A stretch of 64,000 nt of DNA from Ahaetulla prasina (GCF_028640845.1 NC_080540.1:215061300-215125299); one strand, 5' to 3'; counted from the stretch's first letter, positions 23,336 to 35,611 are shown. The notes: generated by a model not told the origin, from the letters alone. A program made the numbers and translations.

Positions 23336-24840
23336 GGTTGAATTGTTCCTTTGATTCTGAACACTCTCTAGCATTATCTCATGTTATGAGATAATAACTT
23401 TGTACCCAGCAGTAAGTAGAAGCTGCAGTTTCCCTAAAGGTCTATTACAAAAGTAATCAGTGGGGAAAATGAATATGGGATAGCAGATAACATGAGGACA
23501 GATTGAAGTCTATATCTATAGTCTATGAAGGAGGTGGCCAACGTACTGCTGGCATGTAAGGCCTATATGATTCTTGGAGCTGAAAAGAATAGGAAAAAAT
23601 CTGATTATTTCAGATGAATTCCCATCAGGTTTTATGCACAGTTTCTAATAATTTACTGGTAGCTCGATGATATCAAGGACAGTTGTGAAGCACATGCCTT
23701 AAAAACAACAATAATTCTATGAATTTCAGATGATCTGAAATAACAATGTACATTAGAAGTAGTGTTAGGGGGATTTTCTGGGTCTAATAAGACATAAATA
23801 TTATGGGTCTGAATTTAACATTCTGACATGTTTTCGGGAGGCAGTGTTAAGGCATAAATTCTTCAGTAAAATTTAAAACTATATGCCTGCATGTAGAACC
23901 TTAATCTTTTTACGTGTGGTTTTCTGATAAATAGTACACACTGGCAGGATAAATTTTACTCTGAAATGGCTTCCCTGTGACTTTGATACAAGAAAGAGTT
24001 ATATTCTTTGAAGTTGCTAGGATGCAAAGTACCTTTTCATAAAATGTTAGAGAATGCAGGTGTTGCATGTCTTAGTTTTGACTAACATTTTCAGAATACA
24101 CTTTGGCTAATCAATACATTGAAACTTCTCCTTCTCCTCCTCCTTCCCTCCTCCTCCTCCTCTTCTTCCTCTTCCTCTTCCTCTTCTTCTTCTTGGTTCA
24201 ATGCCAATTCTTTCTCTTCTGGTCATTCCAGCAGCTTTTCTCAACTATCCCAACTAGGGGAAATGGGCAAATAAAGTTATTCTGTTACTGTTCTTATTCT
24301 ATAGGGAGTCTAATCCTAAACTGCATCAACTGAAAGGATATAATGAACATACCATGGAAAATCATAAATAACAGCTGCCATTTCCACACCGAGAGACAAA
24401 TGTATAAGTGAAAGCTGTATCACTGTGTTAACAGATTCATCAAAAGCATTCCTAAAATAAATCCAATTCATCTCCATCTGCAGGTGACTGTTCAACAAAT
24501 GATGCTTCCTTCCCTTTCCCATGTTGACCGATTTGCATGGTGGCTCAGTAATAGCATCTAATTTCCATATAGATTAAAAATTACCTTGAAGTCTATTTAC
24601 ACCCTGATGAGCCAAAGACAATACAACAAAATGCTGATGTATGAGTTTTATTAAGTCTATGTTGCATAAAATATTAGAAATGTCTTACGCGTCCAACTGT
24701 TCTTCTGTGGGTCACTTAGACAAATTGCTCCTCCAAAGGTGGTAGTGGTGATTATGATGATGATAGGCTTAAAGTAGTGGTGGAGATTGTGCCCTGGTGG
24801 GATTTAGGGGCTTATGTGCTATGTGGAAGATGAGAGTTAT
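23336..24840. other. Intergenic DNA with CT-rich tract
   Basis: No gene seen. 24126-24196 is a pure pyrimidine tract (CTCCTC/CTTCTT mix). A 76-codon frame over it is simple-sequence noise. Confidence 0.55.
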
Positions 24841-25329
24841 TGTCAGGCTGCCTCTGATTATATCTAGGAAAGAATACACCTTGACTTCATTTGCAAATAA
24901 AGAAAAGTACTTTTACTAGATACATCTTGACTGCAGCAGTATAAAGTTGGATCTGAGACAAAATATGGCTAACATTCCATATCCCCCCATTTGTCCCTCC
25001 TCTCCTCAGGAGGTCAGGCTGGTCTGGTCCAATGCCAGCTCCTTCTCGGCCCCGTGATAATCTTCTTCCACCGGTCTCTAGCTGTTAATCATCTCAGGAA
25101 TGCAGTCTCTGTTGAAAAAGCCCGTGCTTTAACATTCAGCAGTTAATCACCCCTCCCCTTCTGTTATGTCAGACAACACTCTTAAAGGGCCTCTTCCCTT
25201 ACCCTGTATAGGGCAGTGATACATCTTACATCCTTAAACTATTTTACATTACAGAAAGAACCCATTACATTCTAACTACTGAATATAAATTGTACAAAAA
25301 ATATGTGAGGATTGGAGTGGAGGCTGACA
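24841..25329 (-). mobile_element. Solo LTR with 5-bp target duplication
   Basis: 489 bp beginning TGTCAGGCTGCC and ending GGAGGCTGACA, with inverted TGTCAG/CTGACA termini. GTTAT flanks it at 24836-24840 and 25330-25334. Read on the minus strand, the distal part CTAGTAAAAGTACTTTTC then TTTGCAAATGAAGTC looks like the R/U5 end of a Gypsy-type LTR. No internal coding region adjoins it, so it is a recombined solo LTR. Confidence 0.78.
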
Positions 25330-25471
25330 GTTATTCCAGAGTTCATCATACTGGGCAGATTTCATTACAGGAGTCAGATGAAGTATGTCTCCCCATAAAT
25401 AACAACTCATGAGACATGAGTTACAGAAACCCTTATTGGATTGGTCATCACCTGGGTCAACAAGACCATGC

Positions 25472-25603
25472 TACCGTGTTTCCCCGAAAAGAAGACCCTG
25501 TTTTATATTTTTTTGAACCCTGAAATAAGCGCTTGGCCTTATTGCCATGCGCTCAAATTCGGCTTATTATCAGATGTCATCTTATTTTGGGTAAAACAGG
25601 GTA
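25472..25603. mobile_element. Short Tc1/mariner-like MITE
   Basis: 132 bp from TACCGTGTTTCCCCGAAAA to TTTTGGGTAAAACAGGGTA, inverted ends bounded by TA. It is an internally deleted relative of 5999-6789. Confidence 0.8.
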
Positions 25604-25789
25604 GGTATTGGAATTCCTGGATATCTGGTGACAAATGTGCTACAGGACTCTGGACTGTTGGCTGAATAATCAGCGGCAGCAGCTACAGGACTACTGGGGG
25701 AAAAAATGCTATTTACCTGTCACAAATGTACAAAAAGTGAAAACAAAGAAATAATGATTTGTTATGAATAGCCTTGAGTGCAATCCCAA

Positions 25790-25945
25790 AACATCTGGAG
25801 CACCACTTGAACACTATCAGCATTGACAAAATCACCAGGCCCGTCAATTACAAAAGGCAGCTTTACATGAAACAGCTTATATCCTGCAACAATACCTTTA
25901 ACACCATCAAACAAGTCCTTGGGAAGAGCTCAGAAGGTGGGTAAA
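25790..25945 (+). other. Unclassified translated fragment, possibly retroelement-derived
   Basis: A stop-free stretch of about 52 codons reads IPKHLEHHLNTISIDKITRP then VNYKRQLYMKQLISCNNTFN. Its composition is protein-like and not low-complexity, and it is preceded by a stop. I do not recognise the family. A Tigger-like MITE follows at 25995. Confidence 0.25.
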
Positions 25946-25994
25946 AATGCCAAACCTAATTTAAACATCTACCCGACTGTGCAACCAATCATAA

Positions 25995-26387
25995 TGCAGG
26001 TAGTCCTCGACTTACAGCCACAACTGAGCCCAAAATTTCTCTTGCTAAGTGAAACATTTGTTGATGAAGTTTGGCCCCATTTTACAACTTTTCTTCCCAC
26101 AGTTGTTAAGCGAATCACTGCAGCTGTTAAGTTAATAACATGGTTGTGAAATGAATCTGGAGTCTCCCCTGAATTTGCTTGTCACAAGGTTGCTAAAGGT
26201 GATCACATGATTCGGGGGCACCGAATAAATATGAATCAGTTGCCGAGCGTCTGGCTTTTGATCACATGACCATGGGGATGCTGCAATGGACAGAAGTGTG
26301 AAAAACAGTCATAGGTCACATTTTTCAGGGCTGTTGTGACTTTGAACAGTCACTAAATGAACTGTTGTAAGTTGAGGACAACCTGTA
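25995..26387 (+). mobile_element. Tigger-like MITE, full length
   Basis: About 393 bp from TGCAGGTAGTCCTCGACTTA to TTGAGGACAACCTGTA. The interior carries two GATCACATGA motifs and GGGGATGCTGCAATGGAC. Confidence 0.82.
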
Positions 26388-28430
26388 ATAATGTATTAAA
26401 AGCAAAAGAGCAGTTAGATAACCAAAAGCTCTCACTCTGTCCTAACTCAAGTGCAATCCTTAGAAACTATGCTGTGAATTACAGTCCTGCCATCTCCACC
26501 CTATCTTCTTGTGGCTGTGGTGCCTGACATCATTATCTCTATTTGGTTGTTGCTGAATGCCAGAGATAGCATTTCCACTCCGTATCTTGTTTGTTTATTT
26601 ATCTTGCAGGCTGCAGACCATCTCCCCTTTGCAAACCCAAGCTTTACAAACTCATCATTTGGACTACTTTCATTATAGTTCTTTCAATATGCCACCCAGT
26701 TCTAGTTCCACTTTTGTCAGGATTTGCAATTTAATGTAAATTGCATTAAAACCGCTTAAGCCAAATAATCGTTTTGTTTGTTTCTTCCTGGGTTTTTGTT
26801 TTTACAGCTGGTGGAAACTGTCTCATTTGTTTCCATGTTCCGTTTTGTATCCACCAAAGAAATTTCATTTGACTTGAATAAGCCCTAGAATTTGGCCATG
26901 ATTGGGGGGAAAAAACATAATTTAAGAGACTTGGACAATATTAAATGGAGTGCTCTATGAAATCAATAGCTACCAAAGGGACACAAAAGAAAATGCATAT
27001 AATAGATTCTCATTGAAATAATAAATTACTTTGTTTTCAGAACTGGGGAGATTGGAAAGAAAATCTATTCCCATATCCAAGTCAAATTAGATTTAGATGC
27101 TTATAATTATGCCACTTGTGGAAAGGAGATATACACAAGACTCAAATGTACAACAGGTTTTTTCCCCATCATAATTATTGATAATTGCATTGTAGTATTA
27201 ATCCAAAATCACAGGCTGGATGCACAAATCGTGTTGGATTTCTTACTATCTATAGTTTTTCAAAAATGGGTAAGAAATAGCAATAGGTCTGCAAACTTAT
27301 TGCACTCATCTTTGGTGTTCACATTGCCATCACTCAATGACTCTTTTCAGTTGCATTATTTCCCACAGTCTCTCAGTCATATTTAATATCATGTTTAATA
27401 TTAAAATTTTTGCATGGCTCCAGAAGAGTTATCTAGGAATTTAATTTCAGAATTGTATGGTTAATTAGCAGATGCTCAATTCATGTGGAAGTCTAAAAAA
27501 TGTGTTGATGATATTTATCTGCCTTCAAAAACAACAGCCAACATAAACATCAGCTCTGAGAAACATCATTAAAACCAGAGCACAGAAACATACTACACTG
27601 AACACTGTCTTCTGGCTCATCAACGTGTTGAAGAGATCATGGTTATGGCTAATACATTACTGCATACATGGCTTATTTGGCCAGTATAAAATGTTTTGGG
27701 GAAGACGTTTTGCAAACTATTGTCATTACAACGGTTCAAAATATTCCATATTTTCTAATGCATTGCTTCTCTTCTTATTAATCATCATTACACAGATTAT
27801 AAATTATAAATTACAATAAAATTACATTGTCCTAAAAGACAGCAGCAAATTTTACCTGGATGCCAACCGGTATAAAACGTAACCCACAGTAGTAGAAAAT
27901 TGAGAAACATGAATCACAAAGGCACAGTTGTAGATGCACTGTCTCCTTTTATTTTGTTTCACATTCATCCTATATCACTCAGGTGTTGGTCTAAAAGTCA
28001 GTTTTCTAAAGTCACTTCTTATTATTTTCAAATTACATTGCCAAGCTTCCTTGTTTGTTATGATTTTCTTTTTGACATAGCATGGGTTTCATGGGGATAG
28101 TTTGGTTTCAGTTTTCACTTTAATAAAATGTAAGGCTTCTGAAAGTATGACTAAAGCGATGGTTGAAATTTACCACAGGACTCTTGTAGTGATCACCAAT
28201 TTCAGAAATAGTAAAATAGTAACAGAATTCAGGATTGCTGTTTTTGCATTTGAAAAGTACAGTCTGTTTCAATAACATCTTGTAGATACCAATATACCCA
28301 ATTACTACAGGAAGAAGCATTTCCTGGGTCTTCGGAATTCAACAAAGTATAGTTTTTAAATCCTCCATTGACTCTATCCAACCTCATCAAGATAAACATT
28401 TTAGACATATGAATTAGACAAAATTCTTCA
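26388..28430. other. Intergenic DNA, no recognisable feature
   Basis: Unique-looking AT-rich sequence. Frames of 60-66 codons here have no supporting feature. Confidence 0.55.
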
Positions 28431-28439
28431 AGGTACAGA

Positions 28440-29385
28440 AGACAAATTGATTAAAAAAATATACAATTATTTATTTATGCAAAAAATATGCAAATTTTTT
28501 TGGTTATAATATTGAATTAGATAAGCGGGAGAAATTATGGAATACAAATTATAAACTAACAATGTCTTTACCCTATAAAAAAAACATGTATAAAATGTTT
28601 TATAGGTGGCAACTGCCACCAGCTAGATTGGCAAAGATGTTCCCCAATACTTCACCACTATGTTGGAAATGTAAACAACAAAAGGGAACATATGTGGTGG
28701 TCCTGTCATAAAGTGAAACAATATTGGCAAAAAATTAAATTACAGATAGAAGAAATTATAAATCACCATATAGAAATGAGGCCAGAAACATTTTTACTGG
28801 GAATAATTCCAGGGTCATATGAAAAAGATATATGGTATGTAATTATCCACATAATTACAACAGCTCGAATAGTCTACGCACAGAACTGGAAAAATAACAA
28901 TATACCATCTGAAGACAATGTAATTAGAAAAATCATGGAATGTGCAGAAATGGCTAAGCTTACGAAGGAGATACAAGAAAAAGAGGAAACTGAATATTAT
29001 CTAGTCTGGGAGAGATGGTATAAATGGTTGGAGGAAAAGGGGAAAAAAAGGACAAGGTAAGATTATATAACGGCTAAATTAGGAGTAGAAATTGAAGAAC
29101 AAATAGGAAGAAACAAAAATTGTGGAAAGGAAATTGGGTACACATGTATATCTAAATATATATGTAAATAAAATAATTAGAATAATATATTATAGTGATA
29201 TACATATATATGATATATTAGAAATATATGTATAAAAGATATATTAGGATAAGAGAGAGAAAATGTATAAGTATTGATTACCGACATGAAACTGTTGAAA
29301 AGAAGAAAGTGTTAATATTTCTTTTTTGTTTTGTTTTTTTAAAAAATATGTTTAATAAAAATTATTTTTTTAAAAAGATAAGCAT
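28440..29385 (+). mobile_element. L1 LINE 3' fragment (ORF2 C-terminus and tail)
   Basis: The + strand first reads LPPARLAKMFPNTSPLCWKC, then after a 1-nt shift MWWSCHKVKQYWQKIKLQIE, the cysteine-containing C-terminal region of L1 ORF2p. It continues to WYKWLEEKGKKRTR and a stop at 29060, then an AT-rich 3' UTR and an A/T-rich tail near 29340-29375. The upstream 6 kb is absent, so the copy is 5'-truncated. Confidence 0.8.
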
Positions 29386-29447
29386 TTTATAAATTAGTGA
29401 ATTGAAGCTTCAGTTTGGTTCTTCTTTTTCTTTTCTCTTCCTCACCT

Positions 29448-30335
29448 TTTAAAAATTGTGGTTAGTTACTTGTATGGCCACCCAACTCACTCTCAGTGAC
29501 TCCTGGTGGCTTACGAAAGATAAAAAAACCCAATATAAAAACAATAAAAAGTAATATTTCCCCAACCCCCTAGCAACAACAACAACCAATCAATCAATCA
29601 AGTCACTTGATGGCTTCCATCCCACTCTCGGTTCCTCAGGGCCATGGCAAAAGTGTCAAAGTGGGGGCTAATCTTATCTCCACAGGGTTGATGTTCCACA
29701 GGGAGGGAGCCACCACAGAGAAGGCCCTTCTTTTTAGCCCTGCTAGGAAGACCTGCTAAGGAGAGGGAACCTGTAGTATTCCCTGCCTCCCCACTCTCTG
29801 GTGGGTTGGGTAGATGTGATCACAAAAAGAGAGTCTCTTCAAATAACCTGGATCCAAGGAAGATAGGGCTTAAAGGTAGCAACCAGCACTTTGAATCAGG
29901 GGTGAAATCCAGCGGGTTTTGACAGGTTCTGGAGAACCGGTAGCGGCAATTTTGAGTTCAGAGAACTGGTAGTGGAAATTTTGAGTAGTTCGGGGAACCG
30001 GCAAATATCACCTCTGGCTGGAGATTTTGCAATAACCTTCCCCCAGAAGTGGGGAAGGAATGGGGATTTTGCAGTATCCTTTCCCTGGAGTGGAGTGGGA
30101 ATGGAGATTTTGCAGTATCCTTCCCCTGCCATGTCCACCAAGCCACACCACGCCCACCAAGCCACGCCCACAGAACTGGTAGTAAAAAAATTTGGATTTC
30201 ATCACTGCTTTGAACTGGACCCGAAAACAAACTGATCGCAATGAAGCCCCACACATATGCACGCTGAGATGACACATATGCACACTGAGGCCTGCACAAA
30301 ACCATGTGGGCTGCTGCATTTTGAACCCACTGAAG
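29448..30335 (-). mobile_element. Old LINE remnant (L2/CR1-like) split by a hAT MITE
   Basis: GGTTGATGTTCCACAGGGAG, AGAGAAGGCCCTTC and, after the MITE, GCTGCATTTTGAACCCACTG then AAGCTTCCAG correspond to the inverted C-terminal RT region (compare 8800-9120). The hAT element at 29897-30207 interrupts it, and the flanking text is continuous across the insertion. Confidence 0.6.
29897..30207. mobile_element. hAT MITE with 7/8 target duplication
   Basis: 311 bp from CAGGGGTGAAATCC to GGATTTCATCACTG. Flanks are CTTTGAAT at 29889-29896 and CTTTGAAC at 30208-30215. It sits inside an older LINE remnant. Confidence 0.86.
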
Positions 30336-30689
30336 CTTCCAGTTCTGCTTTTCTGGATCATAATCCTATTTCTTTCATTTGAATTTACATAATTTACTTT
30401 GGAAATCTTTCCAAATAATGATTGGGGTATACACATGTTCAAACGCAAAAAAATTTCAGCAAGTATCCTGTAGCGTAATCTTGCAAATCATATTCTGAGT
30501 TAGTAGCATCAGATAGATTTTTCATTATTGTCAGCGTATACGACACTCTAAATGAATGTGAGGAACTTTATGAATGTGTGGAAACAGATCTCAATGGCAC
30601 TGAATAATCTAATAACAGAAGCCTCCCTCTAGAAAAAGAAATAGGATGCATTGGAATTGAAATATTTGTTAAAAATGCACGTTAACATC

Positions 30690-30950
30690 AGAAGGTCAGA
30701 TCCTGAAGATGAAACTGAAATACTTTGGCCACTTTATGAGAAGGAAGGACTCACTGGAGAAGAGCCTAATGCTGGGAAAGATTGAGGGCAAAAGAAGAAG
30801 GGGACAACAGAGAATGAGATGGCTGGATGGAGTCACTGAAGCAGTCGGTGTGAGCTTAAATGGACTCCAGAGGATGGTAGAGGACAGGAAGGCCTGGAGG
30901 AATGTTGTCCATGGGTCACGATAGGTTGGACATGACTTCACAGCTAACAA
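30690..30950 (+). mobile_element. BovB (RTE) LINE ORF2 C-terminal fragment
   Basis: The frame 30709-30924 encodes LKYFGHFMRRKDSLEKS, LMLGKIEGKRRRGQQRMRWL and DGVTEAVGVSL, ending at a stop. This is the characteristic C-terminal block of BovB/RTE ORF2p. It is followed by TTGGACATGACTTCACAGC. Only this end is present. BovB is known for horizontal transfer among vertebrates and is abundant in squamates. Confidence 0.88.
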
Positions 30951-31314
30951 CAACAGTGAAAACTGAATTCTCCGTTAAACTTAAATTACATCCAATATTT
31001 TACTAATGGTCTCAAAACAAAGCTATGGTTTGCTAGTTTCATCTTACATACTACTTCCACTATTGAATTCTACTTCTCTTAAACTGAAGAGGATGTAGGG
31101 ATTCACCATAATAAACCCATCTATTTTTATCCAAAGTCGCTACTAGACTAAAAGTTTTAAGTTCCTTTCTCAACAGATGTTATTTTCAGGACTGTTCTCA
31201 TTATTCTACTTTTTCAGTTACAGATTTTAGTTTTACTGCTAAATAAGTGAGTTGCTAGAAAAATCTCATTCATAAGAAGCACTACATTAGAATAAAATAA
31301 CATTTATTCTAATA

Positions 31315-31652
31315 GGTAAAGGTTCCCCTCACACATATGTGGTAGTTGTTCCCGACTCTAGGGGGCGGTGCTTATCTCTGTTTCAAAGCTGAAGAGCCAG
31401 AGCTGTCCAAAGATGTCTCTGTGATCATACGGCCGGCATGACTAAACACCAAAGGCGCACAGAATGCTGTTACCTTCCCACCAAAGGTGGTCCCTATTTT
31501 TCTACTTGCATTTTTAACTTGCTTTCGAACTGCTAGGTTGGCAGAAGCTGGGACAAGGAATGGGAGCTCACCCTGTTATGCGGCACTAGGGATTCAAACC
31601 GCTGAACTGCTGACCTTTCGATCGACAAGCTCAGCGTCTTAGCCACTGACTG
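31315..31652 (-). mobile_element. Sauria-type SINE, inverted
   Basis: The + strand reads from the tail (GTAAAGGTTCCCCTCACAC, TTCCCGACTCTAGGGGGCGG) to the tRNA-like head (GGATTCAAACCGCTGAACTG, GCTCAGCGTCTTAGCCACTG). It is homologous over its length to 14200-14544. Confidence 0.85.
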
Positions 31653-31778
31653 CATCTTTAATTGTGAAAAGGCTGAGTCCATGATACACTATATTGAAAT
31701 AAGAAAGAGATATGCTCCAAAAATACTGTAACAGTATATTAACTTTCAGTGCATAAACTCAATACTATAAAGACAATA

Positions 31779-31779
31779 C

Positions 31780-31844
<65 letters not shown>

Positions 31845-31872
31845 CAATAACAATAACAATAACAACAACAAC

Positions 31873-31935
<63 letters not shown>

Positions 31936-31939
31936 TAAT
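31779..31939. repeat. (AAT)n microsatellite with AAC interruptions
   Basis: About 160 bp of AAT units with an interior AACAAT/AACAAC section. Poly-Ile and poly-Tyr frames on the minus strand arise from it. Confidence 0.95.
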
Positions 31940-32351
31940 GATACTATAAAGACAATACTCAAAAGCCAGGATCAAACCATCATATGATACTAAAATAATA
32001 TCGGTCATTTTTTTTGCTTATGTTTTTTATACTTGCTTTCATAATGAAATATAAAAGTATCAACTAGTAAAAAAAGAATATCACTGATTTAATTTTTCTC
32101 CTCTTTCTTTGGTATAATGCAAACCACATGGACAGCAAATGAAGACAACATCACGAAGTGTAGAATGTTGCACCTAAAATTGTAACAGGTACAATTGTAT
32201 TACAGAGTCTAAAACAGTTGCCCTGACCATCTCCAAGCAAAGTGCATGGTGGTTTTCTTTAAATATTTAATTTGGTAGCAAGTTACTTATGTATAAGGTT
32301 TCCCCCCCCCCCCAGTTGGAAGATCGACTGTGTTCTCCAAATATCTGGTAC

Positions 32352-32655
32352 ATTGCAGATGGTCCTTGAGTTATGACTGAAATAAGCCTGACCATTTACG
32401 GCCATAAAACCATTTGCTGATTTTTGTAGTGATCATTTTGGCAAAAGTGTCATACAATGCGACCACATGACTGTAGGATACTGCAAACCACCATAAAGGC
32501 AGCTGTGTTGTCAAGCACTGGTCACATGAATGTATGGGGAGCCCAACCATTGGAATTTTGGATCCGATCTCTAAATCCCCATTTTTCAGGTAGGTCATAA
32601 TTTCTAACAGTCGCAAAGCAAAGAGTCGTAAGTTGAGGGTTAGTTAGGGTATGAG
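32352..32655. mobile_element. Tigger-like MITE, diverged
   Basis: GCAGATGGTCCTTGAGTTATG at the left and CGTAAGTTGAGGGTTAGTTA at the right are the family ends. The interior has GCGACCACATGACTGTAGG. Confidence 0.65.
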
Positions 32656-32789
32656 ACGGGCAATTACTTGTTTTGATGTTTCAGTTGTGGAATGCCTCTC
32701 CAGGGAGATACCCTACTCAGAGCTATCAAAATATAATTTTTATTTATAATTTTTGTATAGTTATAAAGTCTATATTATGAACTGAATTA

Positions 32790-33003
32790 AAATATTTAAT
32801 ATTTACATATAATTTGGATAGATATTTACATATAATTTGGATAGATAGATATAGAGCTAAGATTAAATAAAAAGAATAAACAAATTATAACAAGCACAGC
32901 AACCAGCATTAGAACCGAAATGAAGACACCAAAGTGAAAATATCTTCCTCGATGATCAACTATCAACAGGAAATAAATGGATGGATGGATGGATGGATGG
33001 ATA
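32790..33003 (-). repeat. Dispersed repeat ending in (GATG)n microsatellite
   Basis: 32790-32980 inverted matches 56585-56710 (AACAAATTATAACAAGCACAG; GATGATCAACTATCAACAGG). It leads directly into about six GGAT units at 32978-33002 and then short AGAC units. The second copy also ends in a TCC/CCCT-rich simple stretch. Confidence 0.6.
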
Positions 33004-33784
33004 GAAAGACAGACAGAGACCACGGGTGTCAAACTCGTTGAGTCCCGTTGCCGTCATGTGATGTTTCACAACATGTTTCCCATTTGCAGAGCTGGGGTGG
33101 GCGTGGCCTGCACACGATCCATCCAGACTGCAGGCAGCCAGTTTGATACCCCTGATATAGATAAATAGATAGTCTGGAGAAGTAGCAAAAAGCAAGATAC
33201 GGGTGTTTTTTAATATACCATTATAAAATGGGTGAGCCTCTATCACATAGCTGCAACATCTTTTTGACCCCTCTATTAAAGCTTATTTTTTAAATTTTCT
33301 ATACTGTGTTTTTTATTGCTTGTAAGTTGCCTAGAGTTGCTGTGAGCAAGTAGAAAATATATAATTTCTAAATAAATAAACAAATGCTGCTATATGCAAA
33401 TAGGTGCTTATTATTAACCTGCATTAACCCACTGAGAATGAAGATCTCTTATCTAAAGGTTATGGTATGTAATATACTATTCTGGTCCAGCAAAACGTAG
33501 TAGATTTTTTTTTTTTAATTTCACAAGCCAGACCTGGGAGCGTGACTGAGTTAATCACCCAATCAGCTTCTATACCAAAAGGAGGACTGGAATCCAAGTA
33601 TTTCCATTCCTAGCCCTGCATATGAGTGCATAAATATTTATGATATATAGCCCAGAAATAAATGAATTTAAAATGTATTGGTGTATTTGATGTAATACAT
33701 CTCTTTCTTTCACTTACCATCACTGTGCTTCATCATTTAACATGTTTTGATTATATATCATAACTATATATTTTATACAGATCC

Positions 33785-33912
33785 AGTTTGGAGCAGTCAT
33801 TATGGCACCAGGCTAGATACTGGGAGACTGTGAGCCCTACTTCAGCACAAAAACAGCTGGATAATTTCGGATCAGTCACTTCCTCTCAATCTGCAAGTCA
33901 ATATTCTCCAAA
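33785..33912 (+). mobile_element. tRNA-derived SINE fragment
   Basis: GTTTGGAGCAGTCATTATGG, CACCAGGCTAGATACTGGGA and ATCAGTCACTTCCTCTCAA match the SINE type at 6993. The LTR at 33918 cuts it short. Confidence 0.55.
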
Positions 33913-33917
33913 CAATC

Positions 33918-34268
33918 TGTAAGAATATTCATGAACAGGCAAAGACTTGGTAGCAAAGTCAGCCAATGAATAGGCATAGCAACTGGATCAGCCAATGAGG
34001 GCTGTTTTGGAAACAGAAACTTAAGCAAGAATTTGGGCGTGGCTTAGCTCTGTGCTCAGCTCTAAAACGAAACAAGTCTGGTCTTGTCTGTCTGCTTTAA
34101 ACTCTAAACTGAAAACTGATCTCTCTTCTCTACCATGTTGGAAGAACCATTATTGGTATTGTACATTTATTCATGTGTCATATTGTATATAAAGAGAAGT
34201 TAAAGAAACCTGCTGAATCAGTTATTTGTGTGTGCTTTCGGATTTGATTATTGCAACAAAGTCTGACA
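33918..34268 (+). mobile_element. Solo LTR with perfect 5-bp target duplication
   Basis: 351 bp beginning TGTAAGAATATTC and ending AAAGTCTGACA. CAATC flanks it at 33913-33917 and 34269-34273. Two CAGCCAATGA boxes (33960, 33992) and GTATATAAAG at 34185 fit a + strand LTR promoter. No internal retroelement sequence adjoins it. Confidence 0.8.
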
Positions 34269-34273
34269 CAATC

Positions 34274-35600
34274 CTTCTACTATTTTGTTCCAAAAGCATT
34301 TCATATCGGGTTTGTTACAAAATACTAGGCCACTATGTGTTTTGTTTGCCTTTGCTAAACTGTTCTGCTATGCATTGCAAAACAAAATGCAGAGCAATGT
34401 AGTTTCTTAAGATGAGGCAACTATAGTTAAATTATATGTAAACAGAGCATAGGTTAGCATGATGCATGACCCTAGCCTGCTTCTTCATTCATTTCTTAAA
34501 GTTACTTGCTGCAAATTTTAATGCCAAATAAAAACACACCTTCCTGGAAGATGATATTAACACTTAACTACTGTTGGAAGAAATATCGATCTGGTTCTTT
34601 TCCAAGCCAGGAAAGAGACACTGGAAACATGGAGGCTGATTGGAAAGGTGGTTTAAAGATGAGGCAGAACCACACGGGTTCTGGGTAGCTGACCACACAG
34701 AGTTGAGTGGGTGGCTTTTTCCATTCTCTTGGGCTTTGCACTTGAACGTCCTGTTCCTGTGCAAGAACATGTATTCTATTGACTGTTGTAGGGGTCATAG
34801 CTGGCTCTATAGGTTGTCTGAGCTAAGTCTGGTTGAAATTTGGAGGGTGATGCAATATCCTTAGGAGATTGTGCAATGTGGTAAACTCTGCTGCTAGGAG
34901 GTAGTGGGTTAATCCTATTATATCCTGAAGGGTCATGTCTTAATCCCATCACCCTGGAGCTGAAGGTCTTTTGTTTTGTAGATAGGCTGGCCCAATCTTT
35001 CTCAATGGGCATAAAATATCTGCTGGGGCTCTGAGTTTCTGTCTCCCTTAAGATTTTTATTTCTCTTTTAGGGGAAATATTTTATCCTGCCTTTTTAAAT
35101 ATTTCTCAAAGTATTTCATTCTTCTAGGAGTCGGGTAGCTTCCCACACTACTAGACAAAGAAAAATCTTCTGATCAGTTCTTATACCTTTAGCAACAGCT
35201 TCAAAAGCAATTAAAAGCAAACAATGTAGCCCACGATGATTTCTCGATAACATTAGTTACAGATTTTACTCATAAAGAAATTGTGCCAAGTAATGCTTCA
35301 AGGATTTAAAAGCTGGCAGCTGCAAATTACTTCCCAAGTTATTTATTAAACTTGGATGCCACCTGACTCTCAAAGACCTCTAATAAAAGAAATTTCAACA
35401 AATTCAATAAAATATAAAAAAATAAAAATAAATGCAAGAGAAGTGAAATAGAGGTTTTTCTTCCTTGATACATTCCATTCCATTCACTTTATTTCAACTG
35501 AAAAATGGCATGTTTAAATAACTAAAACAGAGCCACATTAGCAGTAAGATGCATGACTTTTCTCCTGGCTGTCTCAGAGGGGCCTGGACCATTTAAAACT
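34274..35600. other. Intergenic DNA, no recognisable feature
   Basis: No gene or classified repeat. Overlapping frames of 60-78 codons on both strands at 34.5-35.0 kb lack family features. Confidence 0.55.
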
Positions 35601-35611
35601 TTTAAAAAGTT

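Noticed and set aside
31739..32008. 89-aa poly-Tyr/Cys minus-strand frame
   Set aside because: It is a translation of the (AAT)n microsatellite; no start context, no family.
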